This document shows positions 62,206 to 64,000 of a stretch of DNA of 64,000 bases, piece after piece; within the stretch, counting starts at the first letter, position 1, and each line of letters starts with the position of its first letter. The translations under genes were made by a program, and so were the position numbers. The notes under the pieces were generated by a model. The model saw only the letters and a list, made by a program, of their open reading frames with translations, did not search any database and was not told where the DNA came from. This stretch comes from Liolophura sinensis (taxonomy: Eukaryota > Mollusca > Polyplacophora > Chitonida > Chitonidae): NCBI RefSeq assembly GCF_032854445.1, contig NC_088295.1:29067385-29131384 (forward strand), read 5' to 3'.

Positions 62206-62879
62206 AAAAAAATCAGAGCAATTGTAGATTAAGTTGACTTTATGATAAAGATATACACTTGCCATGTTAAAGATATAGATGCTGACGTTGTATCAAGCAA
62301 CAATGGGCCTGATTTATTTTTGGAACAGGATACTGTTTGACTTTTAAATTAAAAGTTTGTTTTTGATTTTGATTTCAGCGCAGTATGCATTAACAAATAT
62401 AAAGACTGTGTTCTTTTTACCATGCACAGTTTTGTAAGGATTCAGGGTCAATCTAAACACTACCATATTGTGCGTGTGATATGCGACCAAGCCTTGGGAA
62501 ACTCCAGATTCTGCGATATAAGCAATAGGAAGTTTGAGATGAAATGCATCCATCCACCCTATAGTTTTGAGCACCCGTTGGTATACGTTCTCAAACGTTG
62601 AATAGTTTCAGAGCATAAGTTTTAAATACGGTACACTTGCACGGCACTTTGTGTCTATTAACATTTTCAGGCTATTTCAGGGTTTTGTAGTATAACAAAC
62701 AACTCTTTCACGGCCTCCTTGTATCCCAAGCCTCTGTGGAGTACCGGTATAATAAACGGAAATAACTCATCTGGGTTCAAGACTGTTAATCACTGAATAC
62801 ATATTTTGAGGAACTTGTATATAGTGTCATGATTTGTATACATTCCATAAATATGTATTACAAAATGTTATAGTTATGT

Positions 62880-63115
62880 GAATGCCACTGAAGGGTCTTA
62901 AACTTCCTTTGTATGCACTTGTGAAGACGTATATTTCCACTGAATTAGGCGTACAGTGTCTGAGACTGTTCCATGCTATGAAGGATGCTATTCTTTTAGG
63001 ATGGACGTTGTAATATTGTGCTTGCCATGTTTCCAGACGTATGTACCGATTATTTAAAGCTTGTTGTGATGCTGAAGATGCGAAGAAGAAAGGCGATAAC
63101 ATGAAGGCGAGTGTT
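62880..63115 (+). other. Region open on both strands, upstream of the DUF4062 exon
   Basis: The plus strand reads from an ATG near 62880 (MPLKGLKLPLYALVKTY...) to near 63115 with a single in-frame TAA after GWTL. After that stop the same frame continues RRMYRLFKACCDAEDAKKKG. The minus strand is open for 91 codons over the same segment (63102 down to 62827). Neither product is recognised. The plus reading looks more protein-like after the stop and lies 330 bp upstream of the DUF4062 exon on the same strand, so a decayed or recoded exon is possible. Confidence 0.2.
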
Positions 63116-63445
63116 TAACTGGATGTATCCAAAATGTATTTATTTATCCAATTCCTGCATTTTCAATGACACTGTACGAAAATATGTGTACTAGTGTGGT
63201 TATGCATGCTAGTGTCAACGTCTTAGTCTATATACAGATACAGTATAGATGTAACATTGTTATCAAGTGAATGATAAGAATTATAAAATACATGCATATG
63301 TTAATGATACGTCTTGTCCATTTTACAGGCCTTCAAATTAAGCAGTATTTTCGTATCAACTAAACCTACTGCACCCCTGTCGCTTGTGGTTTAATTAACA
63401 TCTCTACGTACCTTATTGCAATTTTCATTTGTACCATAAGAACAG

Positions 63446-63631
63446 AATGAAAGCGATGATGTTTTGAAAACGATTGCGTCGTGTTGGTCTGAGGTAGACC
63501 GCCAGTGTTCAGCGTACCAGCGGCGTGTATGTGAGAGTCCGGACTCAGGCCTGGGCTGGAAGACAGTCAGGCTGTTTGTCTCGTCAACATTCACAGATTT
63601 CTTCAACGAAAGAGAAGTTCTTGTCAAAAAG
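63446..63631 (+). CDS. DUF4062 exon of a STAND NTPase gene (nephrocystin-3-like), partial
   Basis: A 186-nt open exon (62 codons) preceded by AACAG and followed by GTAAAC in phase 0. It encodes VLKTIASCWSEVDRQC, then a short linker ESPDSGLGWKT, then VRLFVSSTFTDFFNEREVLV. The last block is the signature start of DUF4062, which in animal NPHP3-like, NWD1 and TEP1 proteins precedes a NACHT ATPase and TPR or WD40 repeats. The next exon (expected to begin VFPELREWCE) would lie beyond the window edge. The role is likely in signalling or innate sensing, as for other STAND proteins, but that is inference. A degenerate copy lies 6.7 kb upstream. Confidence 0.75.
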
Positions 63632-64000
63632 GTAAACTCTCAGCAATTTGTATTATCCCATTGTAGTACTTGACGAACACTAAAATTACACCAAGATGGA
63701 TGCTATATGTAATAATATGAACATAATATATTAATATTTCTTATATAAAGTATTAAATCATTCCATAATATTCTCAAATAAAATCTCTTGACAATATGAT
63801 GGGTATGTCTGTGGGGCAAACACACTAACGCTATAGACAGACTGTCTACTGTTGGTATATTTGCATGTCAAAAAAGAGTTACATACAGTTACATGTGCGG
63901 ATGAAACAGTAAACATGGACTAAGTAAGAGCTACAGTAGTTCACTTGAATTAAATGTCTGTTGTCTCAATGTCTGACGATCTGATATCAGCAACAGTGAA

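Noticed and set aside
1-64000. CRISPR arrays, operons, bacterial promoters and rRNA or functional tRNA genes
   Set aside because: The window is eukaryotic; tandem arrays lack unique spacers, and tRNA-like matches are SINE heads with decayed boxes.

Overview
The window is nuclear DNA from an animal, most likely a marine mollusc or another lophotrochozoan. The evidence is spliced genes with GT-AG introns of 0.2 to 2.5 kb, AT-rich intergenic DNA, many minisatellites, and a tRNA-derived SINE with a (TAAA)n-type tail of the kind known from molluscs, present in more than a dozen copies. A run of 200 N at 4886-5085 is a scaffold gap inside a minisatellite.

Two genes are recovered in full by joining exons by eye. 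They lie head to head. TOMM7 (minus strand, 3 exons, 38505 down to 36018, 55 aa) encodes the small Tom7 subunit of the mitochondrial outer-membrane import complex. WDR75 (plus strand, 19 exons, 38774-54433, about 845 aa) encodes the Utp17-type WD40 protein of the small-subunit processome. Their start codons are 268 bp apart. The shared promoter holds a perfect NRF1-like palindrome and an inverted CCAAT box. One WDR75 exon (exon 18) reads correctly only if two missing single bases are assumed.

At the right edge, 63446-63631 is a clean exon of a DUF4062 (STAND NTPase, nephrocystin-3-like) gene that runs out of the window. A decayed paralogue lies at 56757-56922 and 57837-57987, so this end holds a duplicated gene family with one dead copy. 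A broken tyrosine recombinase of the Crypton/DUF3504 type lies on the minus strand at 32341-32935.

The left half (1 to about 32 kb) has no gene I can defend. It holds a 1.4 kb minisatellite (about 3.84-5.22 kb), SINE copies of varied age, and AT-rich single-copy-looking DNA. The introns of WDR75 are repeat-rich: a 0.6 kb foldback in intron 1; a minisatellite made of copies of exon 7's own 5' splice site plus a 16-copy array carrying CACGTG in intron 7; a TA microsatellite and a MITE in intron 8; a 180-bp satellite in intron 9; and a short array carrying splice-like motifs in intron 14.

All gene names come from recognising conserved protein sequence from memory; no database search was run. 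Exon borders come from splice consensus and codon-phase bookkeeping.
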